From the NCBI RefSeq assembly GCF_030067675.1, contig NZ_JASJEV010000001.1:138309-202308 (forward strand): a stretch of DNA of 64,000 bases. Direction: 5' to 3'. The DNA comes from Chelatococcus albus. GTDB lineage: Bacteria; Pseudomonadota; Alphaproteobacteria; Rhizobiales; Beijerinckiaceae. Position numbers and translations under genes: made by a program. Shown here in pieces: positions 20,487-33,169 of the stretch. The notes beneath the pieces were generated by a model. That model was not told where the DNA came from, did not search any database, and saw nothing but the letters and a program-made list of their open reading frames with translations. Each line of letters opens with the position of its first letter. The stretch's first letter is position 1.

Positions 20487-21764
20487 ATGAGCGGAGCGGC
20501 GCATACCGGTTCGACGAAGCCATTCGCGCCTTTCGAATGGATGCTCGCGCTGCGCTACCTGCGCGCCCGACGAAGGGAAGGCTTCATCTCGGTCATCGCC
20601 GGCTTCTCCTTCCTCGGCATCATGCTCGGCGTCGCGACGCTCATCGTCGTGATGTCGGTCATGAACGGCTTCCGCCAGGAGCTCCTGAGCAAGATCGTCG
20701 GCGTGAACGGCCACATCTTCGTGCAGCCGATCGACAAGCCGCTGACCGATTATGCCGAACTGTCGGAACGTCTCGGCAGGATGCCCGGCGTCGCGCTGGT
20801 CGTGCCAATGGTGGAGGGGCAGGCGCTCGCCTCCTCGCCCTATAACAACAGCGGCGCGCTGGTGCGCGGCGTGCGCGAGACGGACATCGCCCGCATCCCG
20901 TTCATCGCCAACAACGTCAGGCAGGGCACACTCGATGGCTTCGACGTGAAGGGCGGCGTCGCAATCGGCCGGCGCATGGCCGAGTATCTGAGCCTGCGCG
21001 TCGGCGACAGCTTGACCGTCGTCTCGCCCAGGGGCGCCGCCACCCCCTTCGGCACGGCGCCACGCATCAAGTCCTATCCGATCGTCGCCGTCTTCGAGAT
21101 CGGCATGTCGGAATTCGACGGCTCCTTCGTCTACATGCCTCTGGCGGAGGCGCAGGCCTATTTCAACCGCGATGGCGACGTCAGCGTCATCGAGCTCTTC
21201 CTCGACGACGCCGACAAGGTCGACGAGGCGCGCCAGCGCATCGAGGAGGGGGCTGAACGCCCCCTGATGCTCGTCGACTGGCGCCAGCGCAACCGCACCT
21301 TCTTTTCGGCGCTCGAGGTCGAGCGCAACGTCATGTTCCTCATCCTCAGCCTCATCGTGCTGGTGGCGGCGCTCAACATCATCTCGGGCCTGATCATGCT
21401 CGTGAAGGACAAGAGCGAGGACATCGCCATCCTGCGCACCATGGGCGCGACGCGCGGCGCCGTCATGCGCGTGTTCCTCATCACCGGTGCCTCCATCGGC
21501 GTCGTCGGCACCATCGCCGGTTTCGGCCTGGGTGTGGCACTCGCGGCCAACGTCGAGGCCATACGCGCCTTCCTGTCGCGCCTCACCAATTCCAACCTGT
21601 TCCCGGCCGAGCTCTATTTCCTGAGCCGCCTGCCGGCGAAGATCGACGTCGGCGAGGTCACGACCGTGGTCGTCATGGCGATCGCCCTGTCGCTCGTCGC
21701 GACGCTCTATCCGAGCTGGCGCGCGGCCAAGCTCGATCCCGTGGAAGCGCTGCGCTACGGCTGA
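20487..21764 (+). CDS. lolC: Lipoprotein-releasing ABC transporter permease (LolC/LolE family)
   Basis: Inner-membrane permease that extracts outer-membrane lipoproteins and passes them to LolA. The 425-residue product has one N-terminal helix (about 33-55), a large periplasmic domain, and three C-terminal helices (about 280-405) with the family segments GLIMLVKDKSEDIAILRTMGA and YPSWRAAKLDPVEALRYG. Only one permease gene is present, so the complex is probably a homodimer, and the C versus E assignment is nominal. lolD follows after 9 nt. Confidence 0.93.
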   Translation: MSGAAHTGSTKPFAPFEWMLALRYLRARRREGFISVIAGFSFLGIMLGVATLIVVMSVMNGFRQELLSKIVGVNGHIFVQPIDKPLTDYAELSERLGRMPGVALVVPMVEGQALASSPYNNSGALVRGVRETDIARIPFIANNVRQGTLDGFDVKGGVAIGRRMAEYLSLRVGDSLTVVSPRGAATPFGTAPRIKSYPIVAVFEIGMSEFDGSFVYMPLAEAQAYFNRDGDVSVIELFLDDADKVDEARQRIEEGAERPLMLVDWRQRNRTFFSALEVERNVMFLILSLIVLVAALNIISGLIMLVKDKSEDIAILRTMGATRGAVMRVFLITGASIGVVGTIAGFGLGVALAANVEAIRAFLSRLTNSNLFPAELYFLSRLPAKIDVGEVTTVVVMAIALSLVATLYPSWRAAKLDPVEALRYG

Positions 21765-21773
21765 GGCGGATCG

Positions 21774-22463
21774 ATGGCTACACCACATCCCGCTCTCTTC
21801 CTCTCCCGCGTCGAGCGCCGCTACATCCAGGGCGATGCGACGCTCGAGATCCTGCGCGGCGCCGACCTCGCCGTCTGGCCCGGGGAGATCGTCGCGCTCA
21901 TCGCCCCATCCGGGACTGGCAAGTCGACACTGCTCCACACCGCCGGCCTCCTTGAGCGCCCCGACGGAGGAGAGGTCTACGTCGCGAGCCAACCGACGGT
22001 CGCCCTCGATGATGGCGGTCGCACGCGGCTGCGCCGCCTCGAGATCGGCTTCGTCTATCAGTTCCACCACCTCCTTGCCGACTTCTCGGCGCAGGAGAAC
22101 GTCGTCCTGCCGCAGCTCATCCGGGGGTTGCCGCGCAGGGAGGCCGAGCGGCGCGCCGGGGAACTGCTGTCTTTCCTCGGTCTCGGGGAACGGCTGCATC
22201 ACCGGCCGGCGGAACTGTCGGGCGGCGAGCAGCAGCGGGTTGCGATCGCCCGGGCCGTGGCCAACGCGCCACGGGTCCTGCTCGCCGACGAACCGACCGG
22301 CAATCTCGACCCGAAGACGGCCGACCATGTCTTCTCGACGCTGATCGCGCTCGTGCGTGCGTCCCGCCTCGCGGCCGTCATCGCCACGCACAATCTCGAT
22401 CTCGCAGCGCGCATGGACCGCTGCGTCACGATCCGCGACGGCATCATCGTGCCGCTCGACTGA
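21774..22463 (+). CDS. lolD: Lipoprotein-releasing system ATP-binding protein
   Basis: ATPase subunit of the lipoprotein-releasing ABC transporter, 229 residues. The Walker A motif is PSGTGKST (45-52), with Ala44 in place of the usual first glycine. The signature LSGGEQQR is at 148-155, Walker B is RVLLADEP (167-174), and the switch histidine is in IATHN near the C-terminus. It pairs with the permease directly upstream. Confidence 0.95.
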   Translation: MATPHPALFLSRVERRYIQGDATLEILRGADLAVWPGEIVALIAPSGTGKSTLLHTAGLLERPDGGEVYVASQPTVALDDGGRTRLRRLEIGFVYQFHHLLADFSAQENVVLPQLIRGLPRREAERRAGELLSFLGLGERLHHRPAELSGGEQQRVAIARAVANAPRVLLADEPTGNLDPKTADHVFSTLIALVRASRLAAVIATHNLDLAARMDRCVTIRDGIIVPLD

Positions 22464-22633
22464 GACCGGCGACCGCAGGGCGATCGGTGGTCGCCTGTGG
22501 CCCTTCGCGCCGGGTCCCGTTCCCGGTCGCGACCTCACTCAACGATCGCCGGCGCCGCGTCTTCGTCGTGGCATCGCTCCGCGGGCCAAGGCGAAAGCCT
22601 CGGGCGACGGCCACTCCCTTGCGCTGACAACAT

Positions 22634-22656
22634 TCCCCGGGGTGCAAGGCCGGGGA
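22634..22656 (+). terminator. Hairpin downstream of lolD
   Basis: TCCCCGG and CCGGGGA form a perfect 7-bp stem with a 9-nt loop, about 170 nt after lolD and 44 nt before the next promoter. No T-run follows, so it is at best a weak or factor-dependent terminator. Confidence 0.3.
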
Positions 22657-22699
22657 CCAGGCGTCCCCACCCGGCGGCAACCTTAACCACGATTGCCTC

Positions 22700-22727
22700 T
22701 TGCGCGAGAACAAAAAATGAACATCAT
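22700..22727 (+). promoter_or_regulatory. LexA-controlled promoter of the 33-residue peptide gene
   Basis: TTGCGC (22700-22705) and CATCAT (22722-22727) form a -35/-10 pair with a 16-nt spacer. The spacer contains a perfect alphaproteobacterial SOS box, GAAC-N7-GAAC, at 22708-22722. A third GAAC lies at 22729-22732. Binding of LexA here would block RNA polymerase. The same box form is found in the lexA promoter in this window. Confidence 0.8.
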
Positions 22728-22756
22728 TGAACATACAAGGAACACGGAGGCCGCCC

Positions 22757-22858
22757 ATGATCAAGCTGCTTCTCGCCAGCGTCGTCGAGCTGGCGTCGCT
22801 CGGCGTCTTTGTCGCGATGATTGGACTCTGGGCGGCCATCGCCGGCGGCAGCGTCTGA
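22757..22858 (+). CDS. 33-residue SOS-box-controlled membrane peptide (SidA-like)
   Basis: A tiny protein, MIKLLLASVVELASLG at its N-terminus, with a single hydrophobic helix spanning about residues 3-29 and one charged residue (Glu11) within it. A strong GGAGG ribosome-binding site lies 6 nt before the ATG. The promoter carries a perfect LexA box, so expression is expected on DNA damage. Caulobacter SidA is a 29-residue SOS-induced inner-membrane division inhibitor acting on the FtsW/FtsN divisome. Size, membrane nature, LexA control and position before dnaE make a SidA-type role the leading inference, not proven by sequence identity. Confidence 0.75.
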   Translation: MIKLLLASVVELASLGVFVAMIGLWAAIAGGSV

Positions 22859-22961
22859 TTCAATCCACAGGATGGCGGCGCGCGGGCTCGACGCTCACGC
22901 CGAGGATCGCGATAGTGCGGAAGGAATCCACCGAGATCGCCAGGCCAAAGATCGCTTCGCC

Positions 22962-26432
<3,471 letters not shown>

Positions 26433-26499
26433 GCCGTGTCGCGGGCGCGCGCGGCGCTCGGGAGCGGCGGCCGGCGGTTGCCAAAGGGCCACGACAGGC

Positions 26500-26528
26500 T
26501 TGCGCAAACCGCACGCCGCTTCTATAAG
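26500..26528 (+). promoter_or_regulatory. rpsB promoter
   Basis: TTGCGC (26500-26505), a 17-nt spacer and TATAAG (26523-26528) form one of the best sigma-70-type promoters in the window. Start of transcription would be near 26535, leaving a leader of roughly 90 nt before rpsB, long enough for autogenous S2 control. Confidence 0.75.
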
Positions 26529-26623
26529 CGCGCGCATTCCACACGCGGGGCGAGCTGCAAGGCATCCGGTGGCCAGGGACCACCCGGCCGGAGCCCCGCG
26601 GAGGCTCGAACCGGAGAACTGTC

Positions 26624-27631
26624 ATGGCGCTTCCCGATTTCTCGATGCGCCAGCTGCTCGAAGCTGGCGCCCATTTCGGCCATCAGGCCCACCGCTGGAA
26701 CCCGAAGATGGAGCAGTTCATCTTCGGCACGCGCAACAACATCCACATCATCGACCTCGCCCAGACCGTGCCGATGCTCTATCGGGCCCTGCAGGCCGTG
26801 TCGGACACGGTCGCAGCCGGCGGTCGCGTGCTGTTCGTCGGGACGAAGCGCCAGGCGTCGGACGCCGTGGCTGACGCGGCCAGGCGCTCGGCCCAGTACT
26901 ATGTGAATTCCCGCTGGCTCGGCGGCATGCTGACCAACTGGAAGACGATCTCCGCCTCGATCCAGCGCCTGCGCAAGGTCGACGAGATCCTGGCCGGCGG
27001 CGCCCAGGGTCTGACCAAGAAGGAGCGCCTGATGCTCGCCCGCGAGCGCGAGAAGCTCGAGCGCGCGCTTGGTGGCATCAAGGACATGGGCGGGACGCCG
27101 GATCTCCTGTTCGTGATCGACACGAACAAGGAGCAGCTCGCCATCAAGGAAGCGCAGCGCCTCGGCATCCCGGTGGCCGCCATCGTGGACTCGAACTGCG
27201 ATCCGGACGGCATCACCTATCCGGTGCCCGCCAACGACGACGCCGGCCGCGCCATCTCGCTCTACTGCGATCTCGTCGCCCGCGCCGCCATCGACGGCAT
27301 CTCGCGCGGTCACGGTGAGCTCGGCGTCGATCTGGGTGCCTCCGAGGCACCCATGATGGAGGAGGTCCCGGCGGCCGAGGCTGTTGAGATCAGCGAGGCC
27401 TTCGAGCTGCTCGACGCGCCGCGTGGCGCTCCCGACGACCTCACCAAGCTGACGGGCGTCGGCCCGCAGCTCGAGAAGAAGCTCAACGAGGCCGGCATCT
27501 TCCACTACTGGCAGGTCGCCGCCATGAGCCCTGAGGACGTCGCCAAGGTCGACGCCGAGCTGAAGCTCAACGGCCGCATCGAGCGCGACGGCTGGATCGG
27601 CCAGGCCCGCACGCTCATCGAGGCGGTCTGA
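26624..27631 (+). CDS. rpsB: 30S ribosomal protein S2 with C-terminal extension
   Basis: Small-subunit ribosomal protein needed for S1 docking. The 335-residue product has the full S2 core (about 1-235), including [16 protein letters not shown] (15-30) and [15 protein letters not shown]. Beyond it is an acidic linker and then a helix-hairpin-helix-like domain (about 268-335, [12 protein letters not shown] near 275). Typical bacterial S2 is about 240-260 residues. The extension occurs in other Hyphomicrobiales. tsf follows after a spacer with a strong hairpin. Confidence 0.97.
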   Translation: MALPDFSMRQLLEAGAHFGHQAHRWNPKMEQFIFGTRNNIHIIDLAQTVPMLYRALQAVSDTVAAGGRVLFVGTKRQASDAVADAARRSAQYYVNSRWLGGMLTNWKTISASIQRLRKVDEILAGGAQGLTKKERLMLAREREKLERALGGIKDMGGTPDLLFVIDTNKEQLAIKEAQRLGIPVAAIVDSNCDPDGITYPVPANDDAGRAISLYCDLVARAAIDGISRGHGELGVDLGASEAPMMEEVPAAEAVEISEAFELLDAPRGAPDDLTKLTGVGPQLEKKLNEAGIFHYWQVAAMSPEDVAKVDAELKLNGRIERDGWIGQARTLIEAV

Positions 27632-27644
27632 GGTCCGTCTCACA

Positions 27645-27665
27645 CGTGTCGCGACGCGCGACACG
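27645..27665 (+). repeat. Hairpin in the rpsB-tsf spacer
   Basis: CGTGTCGCG and CGCGACACG form a perfect 9-bp stem with a 3-nt loop, 13 nt after the rpsB stop codon. There is no T-run. It may act as an attenuator or RNA-processing signal that sets the relative level of S2 and EF-Ts. Confidence 0.5.
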
Positions 27666-27745
27666 ATGAAACACCGATGATTCTGCCGGCCCGGCGCCTC
27701 TCACGAGCGCCGGGCCGCGCCCATCCGAGACCCGAGAGGACGATC

Positions 27746-28672
27746 ATGGCGAACATCACCGCCGCGATGGTGAAGGAGCTCCGCGACAAGACGAGCGCGG
27801 GCATGATGGACTGCAAGGCCGCGCTCGCCGAGACGAACGGCGACATCGAGGCGGCCGTCGACTGGCTGCGCAAGAAGGGCCTCGCCAAGGCCGCCAAGAA
27901 GTCCGGCCGCGTTGCGGCGGAAGGCCTGGTGGCGGTCGAGTCGTCGGGCCATACGGCGGCCGTCGTGGAGGTGAATTCCGAGACCGACTTCGTCGCCCGC
28001 AACGACCAGTTCCAGGCCTTCGCCCGCGAGGCGGCGAAGATCGCCCTCATGGGCGATGGCACGGTCGAGGCCCTTGAGACCGCCCGCTTCCCGGGCTCGC
28101 AGACCACTGTCAAGGAGCGCCTGCAGGAGCTCGTCGGCACGATCGGCGAGAACATGACCATCCGCCGGGTTGCCAAGCTCTCGGTCGCAAAGGGCGTGAT
28201 CGCGAGCTACGTGCACAATGCGGTCGCCGACGGCCTCGGCAAGATCGGCGTGCTCGTCGCCCTCGAATCGACCGGCGACGTCAGCCAGCTTTCGACGCTC
28301 GGGCGCCAGATCGCCATGCACGTCGCCGCCACCAACCCGGTTGCGCTCGACGCCTCCGGCGTGCCCCAGGAGACGGTGGAGCGCGAGAAGGCGATTCTCG
28401 GCGAGAAGCACGCCGGCAAGCCCGCCAACGTCATCGAGAAGATCGTCGAGAGCGGGCTGAAGACCTACTTCAAGGAGGTCACGCTCCTCGAGCAGGCCTT
28501 CATCCACGATCCGTCGAAGAGCGTCGCCCAGACGCTGAAGGAGGCCGAGGGCAAGGTCGGTGGTCCGATCAAGCTCACGGCCTACGCCCGCTTCGCCCTC
28601 GGCGAGGGGATCGAGAAGGAAGAAACGGACTTCGCGGCGGAGGTCGCCGCGGCGGCCGGCGGACAGGCCTGA
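27746..28672 (+). CDS. tsf: Elongation factor Ts
   Basis: Nucleotide exchange factor for EF-Tu, 308 residues. The N-terminal UBA-like module begins with the family signature [16 protein letters not shown] (12-27). The TDFVAR motif, which contacts EF-Tu, is at about 81-86. Two dimerisation-type core domains follow. The ATG at 27746 follows a GAGAGGACG ribosome-binding site. An intrinsic terminator directly follows the gene. Confidence 0.97.
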   Translation: MANITAAMVKELRDKTSAGMMDCKAALAETNGDIEAAVDWLRKKGLAKAAKKSGRVAAEGLVAVESSGHTAAVVEVNSETDFVARNDQFQAFAREAAKIALMGDGTVEALETARFPGSQTTVKERLQELVGTIGENMTIRRVAKLSVAKGVIASYVHNAVADGLGKIGVLVALESTGDVSQLSTLGRQIAMHVAATNPVALDASGVPQETVEREKAILGEKHAGKPANVIEKIVESGLKTYFKEVTLLEQAFIHDPSKSVAQTLKEAEGKVGGPIKLTAYARFALGEGIEKEETDFAAEVAAAAGGQA

Positions 28673-28681
28673 TCCTGACCG

Positions 28682-28710
28682 AAAAGGCGGCGCCGGGCGC
28701 CGCCTTTTTT
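28682..28710 (+). terminator. Intrinsic terminator after tsf
   Basis: AAAAGGCGGCGC pairs perfectly with GCGCCGCCTTTT across a 3-nt loop and runs into six T residues. It is a classic Rho-independent terminator 9 nt after the tsf stop codon, closing the rpsB-tsf transcript only 39 nt before pyrH. Read-through may therefore contribute to pyrH expression. Confidence 0.93.
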
Positions 28711-28748
28711 GTGAGAGGATCAAACACTGGCCAAGGAGGGCGAGGCAG

Positions 28749-29459
28749 ATGCAGACGAAGCGGGCGCTCATCAAGTTGTCCGGCGAGGCGCTGGCCGCAC
28801 CGGACGGCTACTGGCTGCACCCGCCGACGCTCTCGACCCTCGCAGAGGATATCGCCGCGGCCGCCCGCAGCGGTGTCGAGATCGCCGTCGTCATCGGCGG
28901 CGGCAATGTCATCCGCGGCGCCCGGGTGAGCGCGGCCGGATGGATTGACCGGGCGACCGCCGATTCCATGGGCATGCTGGCCACGGTCATGAACTCCATC
29001 GCGCTCGAAAGCGCGATCAATGCCGCCGGCGTCTCGGCGCGCACCATGTCCGCGGTCTCCATGCCGACGATCTGCGAGACCTATGCGCGTCAGCCTGCCC
29101 TGCATCATCTGGCGCGCGGCCACGTCCTCATCCTGGCTGGCGGCACGGGCAATCCGTTCTTCACCACCGACACGGCCGCGGTGCTGCGTGCGGCCGAGCT
29201 CAAGTGCGACACGGTGATGAAGGCGACCAATGTCGACGGCGTCTATACGGCCGACCCGAAGAAGGACCCGACCGCCAGGCGCTACGACCGCCTGACCCAC
29301 GACGAGGCCATCCAGGGCAATCTCAAGATCATGGACACGGCGGCCTTCGCGCTGGCGCGCGAGGCGGGCCTGCACATCGTCGTCTTCTCCATCCAGGAAA
29401 AGGGTTCGATCAGCGCCGTGCTGGGCGGGCAGGGCCGGGCGACGACGGTCGCGCCCTGA
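28749..29459 (+). CDS. pyrH: UMP kinase
   Basis: Phosphorylates UMP to UDP in pyrimidine nucleotide synthesis. The hexameric amino-acid-kinase fold is shown by ALIKLSGEAL (6-15), the glycine-rich VVIGGGNVIRG (about 48-58), GMLATVMNSIAL (about 76-87) and LAGGTGNPFFTTDTAA (about 128-143). At 236 residues the length is standard. An AAGGAGG ribosome-binding site lies upstream. It precedes frr, as in most bacteria. Confidence 0.96.
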   Translation: MQTKRALIKLSGEALAAPDGYWLHPPTLSTLAEDIAAAARSGVEIAVVIGGGNVIRGARVSAAGWIDRATADSMGMLATVMNSIALESAINAAGVSARTMSAVSMPTICETYARQPALHHLARGHVLILAGGTGNPFFTTDTAAVLRAAELKCDTVMKATNVDGVYTADPKKDPTARRYDRLTHDEAIQGNLKIMDTAAFALAREAGLHIVVFSIQEKGSISAVLGGQGRATTVAP

Positions 29460-29573
29460 CGAGGGAGCCGCGCGGCTGCCGCTCGGCATATCTTTGCGGC
29501 GAGCCCCCTTGACCCGAGGCGCGGTGCGCGCTCAACGTCCCTTTCGACGAATAATCGACCACGGGTAAGCGTG

Positions 29574-30134
29574 ATGAGTCAGACTTTCGATCTCGCCGAC
29601 ATCAAGCGTCGCATGCAGGGCGCGGTGCAGGCGCTGCGGCACGATCTCGGCAGCTTGCGCACCGGCCGGGCCTCGGCTTCGCTCGTCGAGCCCATCACGG
29701 TGGATGCCTATGGCGCCGCGATGCCGATCAACCAGGTCGCGACGATCAGCGTTCCGGAGCCGCGCCTCATCAGCGTGCAGGTGTGGGACCGCAGCATGGT
29801 GGCGGCGGTCGAGAAGGCGCTGCGCGAATCGGACCTCGGCCTCAATCCGCAGACTGAGGGCCAGGTCATCCGCCTGCGCATTCCCGAGATGAACGAGCAG
29901 CGCCGCAAGGAGATGGTCAAGGTTGCGCACAAATATGCGGAGGAGGCGCGCATCGCCGTTCGCCACGTCCGCCGCGACGGCCTCGACCTTCTGAAGAAGC
30001 TCGAGAAGGACGGCGAGATGAGCCAGGACGAGCATGCTCGCCATGCCGACCAGGTGCAGAAGGCCACCGACCAGGCGGTCGCCGAGGTCGACCAGGCGCT
30101 CGCCGCCAAGGAAAAGGAAATCATGCAGGTCTGA
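29574..30134 (+). CDS. frr: Ribosome recycling factor
   Basis: Works with EF-G to split post-termination ribosomes. The 186-residue protein has the full three-helix bundle plus beta domain, with [20 protein letters not shown] near 28-47 and the [15 protein letters not shown] helix near 102. A GTG immediately precedes the chosen ATG; the ATG gives the standard length. A 114-bp spacer separates it from pyrH. Confidence 0.96.
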   Translation: MSQTFDLADIKRRMQGAVQALRHDLGSLRTGRASASLVEPITVDAYGAAMPINQVATISVPEPRLISVQVWDRSMVAAVEKALRESDLGLNPQTEGQVIRLRIPEMNEQRRKEMVKVAHKYAEEARIAVRHVRRDGLDLLKKLEKDGEMSQDEHARHADQVQKATDQAVAEVDQALAAKEKEIMQV

Positions 30135-30154
30135 CGACCTGCATCGAGGGGCTC

Positions 30155-30940
30155 ATGACCACAGCGACACATAGACCGGTGACCACACCGGAAGAGCCGC
30201 TGGGCGGGGCTCCGAGCGACAGCGGTGCAGTGGTTCCCGCGCACGTCGCCATCATCATGGACGGCAACGGGCGCTGGGCCGTCCGTCGCGGCCTGCCGCG
30301 CGCAGAGGGGCACCGCCGGGGTGTCGAGGCGCTGCGCCGTACGGTGAAGAGCGCGATCGAGCTCGGCATCCGCTATCTCACCGTCTACAGCTTCTCTTCG
30401 GAAAACTGGCGGCGGCCGGCAGCGGAAGTCGCCGACCTGATGGGGCTCCTGAAGCTCTTCGTTCGGCGTGACCTGGCGGAACTGCACCGCAACAACGTGC
30501 GCGTGCGCATCATCGGGGCGCGCGAAGGGCTGGCGCCCGACATCGGCGGCCTTCTCGAGGAGGCGGAAGCGCTCACCCGGAACAACACCGGTCTGACCCT
30601 CGTTGTCGCGTTCAATTACGGCTCGCGAGACGAGATCGCGCGCGCCATGCGGGCGCTCGCGACAGATGTCGCCGCGGGGCGCCTGCAGCCGGAGGCGATC
30701 GACGCGGACGCCATCGCCACCCGCCTCGACACGGCCGGGATCCCCGATCCGGATCTCATCATCCGCACGTCCGGCGAAGAACGTCTGTCGAACTTTCTTC
30801 TGTGGCAGGCGGCTTACGCGGAACTCGTCTTCATGCCGATTCTCTGGCCCGACTTCGACCGCGATGCGCTTGCCGAGGCGCTGGATCTGTTCCGCCAGCG
30901 CGATCGCCGCTTCGGCGGCCTGAGCGCACAGACGGGCTGA
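30155..30940 (+). CDS. uppS: Undecaprenyl diphosphate synthase
   Basis: Cis-prenyltransferase that makes the C55 lipid carrier for peptidoglycan and LPS synthesis. The product has 261 residues. The substrate-binding motif MDGNGRW (35-41) includes catalytic Asp36. The C-terminal family motif [18 protein letters not shown] is at about 205-222. An extra ~28-residue N-terminal tail precedes the catalytic core. cdsA follows after 4 nt. Confidence 0.95.
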   Translation: MTTATHRPVTTPEEPLGGAPSDSGAVVPAHVAIIMDGNGRWAVRRGLPRAEGHRRGVEALRRTVKSAIELGIRYLTVYSFSSENWRRPAAEVADLMGLLKLFVRRDLAELHRNNVRVRIIGAREGLAPDIGGLLEEAEALTRNNTGLTLVVAFNYGSRDEIARAMRALATDVAAGRLQPEAIDADAIATRLDTAGIPDPDLIIRTSGEERLSNFLLWQAAYAELVFMPILWPDFDRDALAEALDLFRQRDRRFGGLSAQTG

Positions 30941-30944
30941 ACGC

Positions 30945-31793
30945 ATGGCGAGCCAGGGGCCACCGGGCACGCCCGGTCTTGCCGGGTCGGAGCTCGGTCT
31001 GCGCGTCGCGTCGGCGCTCGTCCTCGGTGTCGTTGCGCTCGCCACCGCCTATTGGGGCGGGCTGCCGTTCGTTTTCGTCTGGACGGGAGCCGCTGCGGCG
31101 ATCGCCCTCGAGTGGCTGTCGCTTGCCCGCGTCGAGCCGGAAACGGCCGAGAAGGCGGTCGTCGGAACGGGCGTCGGCCTCACGGGCCTCGCAGCCGGAA
31201 CGACATCCGACCCGAGGCTCGCCGCCGTTGCTCTTCTCTTGACGCTCGCTGCCGCCGTCCTCGTCGGTCGCAGCCGACGGGATCGACTGTGGGCCGCCGG
31301 CGGTGCGCTCTATGCCGCCGTCATCGCCCTTGTGCCGATCCTGGTCCGGCAGGCGCCCGGGCTCGGCCTGGCGGTGCTGCTCTGGATGTTCGCGGTGGTC
31401 TGGGCGACGGACATCGTCGCCTATTTCACCGGACGCTCGCTCGGCGGCCCCAAGTTGTGGCCGCGGGTGAGTCCGAAGAAGACCTGGTCGGGTTTTGTCG
31501 GCGGGACGCTCGCAGGCACGTTCGCGGGCGCCATGGTCGCGGCGGCTGCGCAAGGCCGCGGAATTGCCGTGCCCCTGGGGTACGGGACCGTCGTTGCCCT
31601 CTCGGCGATCGCTTCGATCGCTGGTCAGTTCGGCGATCTTGCGGAATCGGCGCTGAAGCGGCGGGCCGGGGTCAAGGATTCCGGCCATCTCATCCCAGGC
31701 CACGGCGGCGTGATGGATCGCCTCGATGCCTTCTGGGCCGTCGCCGCCATCGTCGCACTGGCATCGGCCGCGTTGCAACTGAGTGCGCCCTGA
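30945..31793 (+). CDS. cdsA: Phosphatidate cytidylyltransferase
   Basis: Integral membrane enzyme that makes CDP-diacylglycerol, the precursor of all phospholipids. The 282-residue protein has multiple transmembrane segments. The CDS family signature is complete near the C-terminus: SALKRRAGVKDSGHLIPGHG followed by GVMDRLD, about residues 235-261. A cytoplasmic SPKKTWSGF motif precedes it. It sits between uppS and dxr on one transcript. Confidence 0.95.
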   Translation: MASQGPPGTPGLAGSELGLRVASALVLGVVALATAYWGGLPFVFVWTGAAAAIALEWLSLARVEPETAEKAVVGTGVGLTGLAAGTTSDPRLAAVALLLTLAAAVLVGRSRRDRLWAAGGALYAAVIALVPILVRQAPGLGLAVLLWMFAVVWATDIVAYFTGRSLGGPKLWPRVSPKKTWSGFVGGTLAGTFAGAMVAAAAQGRGIAVPLGYGTVVALSAIASIAGQFGDLAESALKRRAGVKDSGHLIPGHGGVMDRLDAFWAVAAIVALASAALQLSAP

Positions 31794-31836
31794 GGGCGTT
31801 GTGCCGCACGCTCTATCGCAGCATTGTCGCTTTGGC

Positions 31837-33015
31837 ATGATCACACGCATCACAATCCTCGGCGCCACAGGCTCGGTCGGTCGGTCGACGGCCGATCTGC
31901 TGGCGGAGCATCGGGACCGCTTCAGGGTTTCGGCCGTCGTCGGCGGCTCGGACGCGGTGGCGCTCGCGGATGTGGCGCGTCGTCTGGACGCCGAGTTCGC
32001 GGCCGTGGCCGACGAGCGCGCCGGCCGCGCGCTCTCCGAGGCGCTGGCGGGCACCGGGATCGCCTGTGGAGCGGGCAGGTCAGCCGTCTGCGATGCCGTC
32101 GACCGGGAAACCGATGTAGTCGTCGCCGCGATCGTCGGAACGGCGGGGCTCGAGCCGACGCATGGGGCGATCCGTCCCGGCCGCAGCATTGCCCTTGCCA
32201 ACAAGGAATCGCTCGTCTGCGCAGGCGCGGCCTTCATGCGCGACGCGCGCGCCGCCGGTGTCCCCGTGCTGCCGCTCGACTCCGAACACAATGCGCTCCT
32301 GCAGGCACTGGGGACGGCCGCGACCTCCGACGTGGAGCGGATGATCCTCACAGCTTCGGGGGGGCCGTTCCGGACGTGGACAATCGAGGAGATCGCGCGT
32401 GCCACGCCCGAACAGGCACTCGCGCATCCCACCTGGTCGATGGGCGCCAAGATCACGATCGATTCGGCGAGCCTGATGAACAAGGGGTTGGAGCTGATCG
32501 AAGCTCACCATCTGTTCGGGATCGAGGCGGAGCGCCTCGACGTGCTCGTCCACCCGCAATCGATCGTGCACGGGCTCGTGGCCTTCCGCGATGGGGCCGT
32601 GTCCGCCGGCCTCGCCATTCCCGACATGCGGGTGCCCATCGCCCATTGTCTGGGGACGGGGCAGCGCCTGACCACGACGGCGCGCCGCCTCGATCTGGCC
32701 GCGATCGGGACATTGACTTTCGAAGCGCCGGATCTGGCGCGCTTTCCGGCGTTGAAGGCCGCGCGGCAGGCCCTGGCGGCGGGGGGGGCGATGCCGACCG
32801 TGCTGAATGCTGCAAACGAGATCGCGGTCGAGGCGTTCCTGGCGCGGCGCCTGGGCTTCGCGCAGATCGCGGCGCTCGTAGAGGAGACCTGCGCGCGGTT
32901 CGCCGGACGCGGCACCGGCGCGCCGGCGAGCGTTCACGACGCACTCGCGATCGATCACGAAGCACGGCGGACCGCGACCGAGATCTTGTCGTCCGGAAGG
33001 CGGGCCGCAAGTTGA
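31837..33015 (+). CDS. dxr: 1-deoxy-D-xylulose-5-phosphate reductoisomerase
   Basis: Second step of the MEP isoprenoid pathway, converting DXP to MEP with NADPH. The 392-residue product has the dinucleotide-binding LGATGSVG (8-15), the ANKESLV motif (about 122-128) and the LDSEHNA metal-site segment near 148. The ATG at 31837 matches the family N-terminus; 18 upstream in-frame codons overlap cdsA and were excluded. Isoprenoid products feed UppS in the same cluster. Confidence 0.96.
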   Translation: MITRITILGATGSVGRSTADLLAEHRDRFRVSAVVGGSDAVALADVARRLDAEFAAVADERAGRALSEALAGTGIACGAGRSAVCDAVDRETDVVVAAIVGTAGLEPTHGAIRPGRSIALANKESLVCAGAAFMRDARAAGVPVLPLDSEHNALLQALGTAATSDVERMILTASGGPFRTWTIEEIARATPEQALAHPTWSMGAKITIDSASLMNKGLELIEAHHLFGIEAERLDVLVHPQSIVHGLVAFRDGAVSAGLAIPDMRVPIAHCLGTGQRLTTTARRLDLAAIGTLTFEAPDLARFPALKAARQALAAGGAMPTVLNAANEIAVEAFLARRLGFAQIAALVEETCARFAGRGTGAPASVHDALAIDHEARRTATEILSSGRRAAS

Positions 33016-33040
33016 CGGGTCACGCCACCCGTCGATTCCA

Positions 33041-33069
33041 TTGAAACGGGGGGTGCGCCCAACATATTA
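33041..33069 (+). promoter_or_regulatory. Candidate promoter upstream of rseP
   Basis: TTGAAA (33041-33046), a 17-nt spacer and ATATTA (33064-33069) lie between dxr and rseP, about 100 nt before the rseP start. The match to the housekeeping consensus is fair. It would allow rseP-bamA to be expressed separately from dxr. Confidence 0.5.
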
Positions 33070-33169
33070 GTTCCTGAGCATTCTCGCGGATGAGGCCCCT
33101 GCCGGGCAGCATGTCCGCGGAGTCGAAATGCTCGGATGGGCAAGGGGCGCCGGAAGCGAGGATGGAAAG

